From contig NZ_CP095043.1 of NCBI RefSeq assembly GCF_022919175.1, positions 62,001 through 126,000 on the forward strand: a stretch of 64,000 bases of DNA. The letters are read 5' to 3'. Under the pieces are notes generated by a model. It saw nothing but the letters and a program-made list of their open reading frames with translations. It was not told where the DNA came from and ran no database searches. Position 1 is the stretch's first letter. Every line of letters starts with the position of its first letter. The translations under genes were made by a program, and so were the position numbers. This document shows positions 62,897 through 64,000 of the stretch, piece after piece. Source of the stretch: Leucobacter rhizosphaerae. Lineage in GTDB: Bacteria; Actinomycetota; Actinomycetes; Actinomycetales; Microbacteriaceae.

Positions 62897-64000
62897 ATGC
62901 CCGCTACACCTCTGCCGAACGCCACGATTCTGGGGTACCCGCGTCTGGGTCGCCGCCGCGAGCTCAAGCGCGCGATCGAGTCCTACTGGAAGGGCAACAC
63001 GAGCGAGGCCGAGCTGACCGCCACGGCACGCGAGCTGCGGGCGGCGACCCGCGCGCGGCTGGTCGAACTCGGGCTCCCGGCCCAGGGCGGCGCCGTCCCC
63101 GAGAGCTTCAGCTTCTACGACCAGGTGCTCGACGCGACGATCGCGCTCGGCGCGATCCCGGGCCGCTTCAGCGCCGTCACGGGAAGCGATCTGGAGATCA
63201 CGTTCGCTCTCGCGCGCGGTGACAAGGATCACCAGCCGCTCGAGATGACGAAGTGGTTCGACACGAACTACCACTACAGCGTTCCCGAGATCGATGAGCA
63301 GACCGCCTTCGCCGCCAACCCGGCGGCACTCGTGACCCAGCTGCAGGAGGCCGCGGAGCAGGGGATCGATTCCCGCCCCGTGCTCGTCGGCCCCGTCACC
63401 TACCTTCTGCTCGCGAAGGCGGCCGACGGCGCGGCCGAGGGATTCAGCCCGATCTCGCGGCTCGACGAGGTCGTCGCCGTATACGCCGAGCTGCTGCAGT
63501 CGCTCGCGGCGGCGGGTGCGGGCTGGGTGCAGCTCGATGAGCCCGCACTCGTCTCCGACTCCCTCTCGGTGCCGCGCGCCGAGGTGCTCGCGCTCGTGGA
63601 GCGCGCCTACGCCGTGCTGGGCGCGGTCGAGCCCCGCCCCCAGATCCTCATCACCGCCCCCTACGGCAACTCCGCCGACGCCCTGACGCGTCTCGGCGCG
63701 CTGCCGGTCGAAGCCGTGCAGGCCGACCTGGTCCGCGGCACGCTGCCCGCGGACGCACTCGCATCGGGTGCGCTCGCAAGCGCGTTCGACGGCACCCAGC
63801 TCGTCGCCGGCGTGGTCGACGGCCGCAACATCTGGCGCACCGACCTGCGTGCGGCGTTCGCTCAGCTCACCGCGCTGACCGAGGCCGGGCTGCACGTGGT
63901 GGTCGGCACCTCGAACAGCCTGCAGCACGTGCCGCACGACGTGACCGACGAGTCGAAGCTCGATGCCCGCCTGCAGTCGTGGCTCGCGTTCGCGGACCAG
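62897..64000 (+). CDS. metE: Cobalamin-independent methionine synthase, N-terminal part (runs off right edge)
   Basis: The first 368 codons are present. ATILGYPRLGRRRELKRAIESYWKG at residues 9-33 and LEMTKWFDTNYHY near 115 are diagnostic of MetE, which methylates homocysteine with methyl-tetrahydropteroyl-glutamate; the visible part is the substrate-binding N-terminal barrel, with the catalytic zinc domain outside the window. ATG follows GAAGGA. The frame stays open to the last base. Confidence 0.95.
   Translation, partial: MPATPLPNATILGYPRLGRRRELKRAIESYWKGNTSEAELTATARELRAATRARLVELGLPAQGGAVPESFSFYDQVLDATIALGAIPGRFSAVTGSDLEITFALARGDKDHQPLEMTKWFDTNYHYSVPEIDEQTAFAANPAALVTQLQEAAEQGIDSRPVLVGPVTYLLLAKAADGAAEGFSPISRLDEVVAVYAELLQSLAAAGAGWVQLDEPALVSDSLSVPRAEVLALVERAYAVLGAVEPRPQILITAPYGNSADALTRLGALPVEAVQADLVRGTLPADALASGALASAFDGTQLVAGVVDGRNIWRTDLRAAFAQLTALTEAGLHVVVGTSNSLQHVPHDVTDESKLDARLQSWLAFADQ

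Overview
The window is one contiguous piece of a high-GC actinobacterial chromosome. Gene content and order (serA, pnp, M16 peptidase, dapB, thyA-folA, dapA, RNase J, ftsK, pgsA, cinA, clgR, DUF3046, recA-recX, miaB-miaA, dapF, hflX), a tmRNA tag ending in FALAA, GTG starts, 4-bp ATGA/GTGA overlaps and many apparently leaderless genes all point to the Microbacteriaceae; Leucobacter or a close relative is my best guess (inference, no search was run).

Region 1 (1-17.9 kb) is a sugar-catabolism island. A right-to-left operon (10365 to 1999) encodes a rhamnulokinase-type kinase, a class II aldolase, a short-chain dehydrogenase, a single-ATPase CUT2 (FrcBCA-like) ABC importer, a mannose-6-phosphate-isomerase-like protein and a second FGGY kinase. 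A DeoR repressor lies divergently, with a palindrome over the operon's -10 box. To its left are a PfkB kinase, convergent with the operon, and a class II bisphosphate aldolase coupled to a third, edge-truncated kinase. To its right are another dehydrogenase, a second DeoR repressor and a divergent set encoding rhamnulose-phosphate aldolase/dehydrogenase, rhamnulokinase and an FMN L-lactate dehydrogenase. That last set would take L-rhamnulose through lactaldehyde and lactate to pyruvate. The isomerase and a dedicated rhamnose importer are not visible.

Region 2 (18-25 kb) holds ssrA, a PLP decarboxylase coupled to a GlxA/AraC-type regulator, a lone GAPDH, a TetR regulator, a DUF3054 membrane protein coupled to a histidinol-phosphatase-like enzyme, tRNA-Lys(CTT) and two tiny membrane proteins. 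Region 3 (25-34 kb) is amino-acid synthesis (ilvD, ilvB-ilvN-ilvC, serA) interrupted by three uncharacterised membrane proteins. Region 4 (34-49.7 kb) combines RNA decay (pnp, RNase J), lysine synthesis (dapB, dapA), thymidylate/folate (thyA, folA) and an envelope operon in which murJ is sandwiched between two FemAB-type aminoacyl transferases. Region 5 (49.8-64 kb) carries ftsK-pgsA-cinA, clgR, DUF3046, recA-recX with a LexA box, miaB-miaA, dapF, an RsmC-like methyltransferase, hflX and the start of metE.

I see no insertion sequence, prophage, CRISPR array, defence island or integron. The most unusual signals are non-coding or organisational: perfect inverted repeats at both DeoR-controlled spacers, nested palindromes upstream of clgR, a giant hairpin at the recA/recX junction, a 17-bp perfect dyad after ilvC, 5'-end hairpins at the presumed starts of the pnp and clgR transcripts, a patchwork of codon use in ilvC and ilvD, and a uniform leaderless-start signature at more than a dozen genes.
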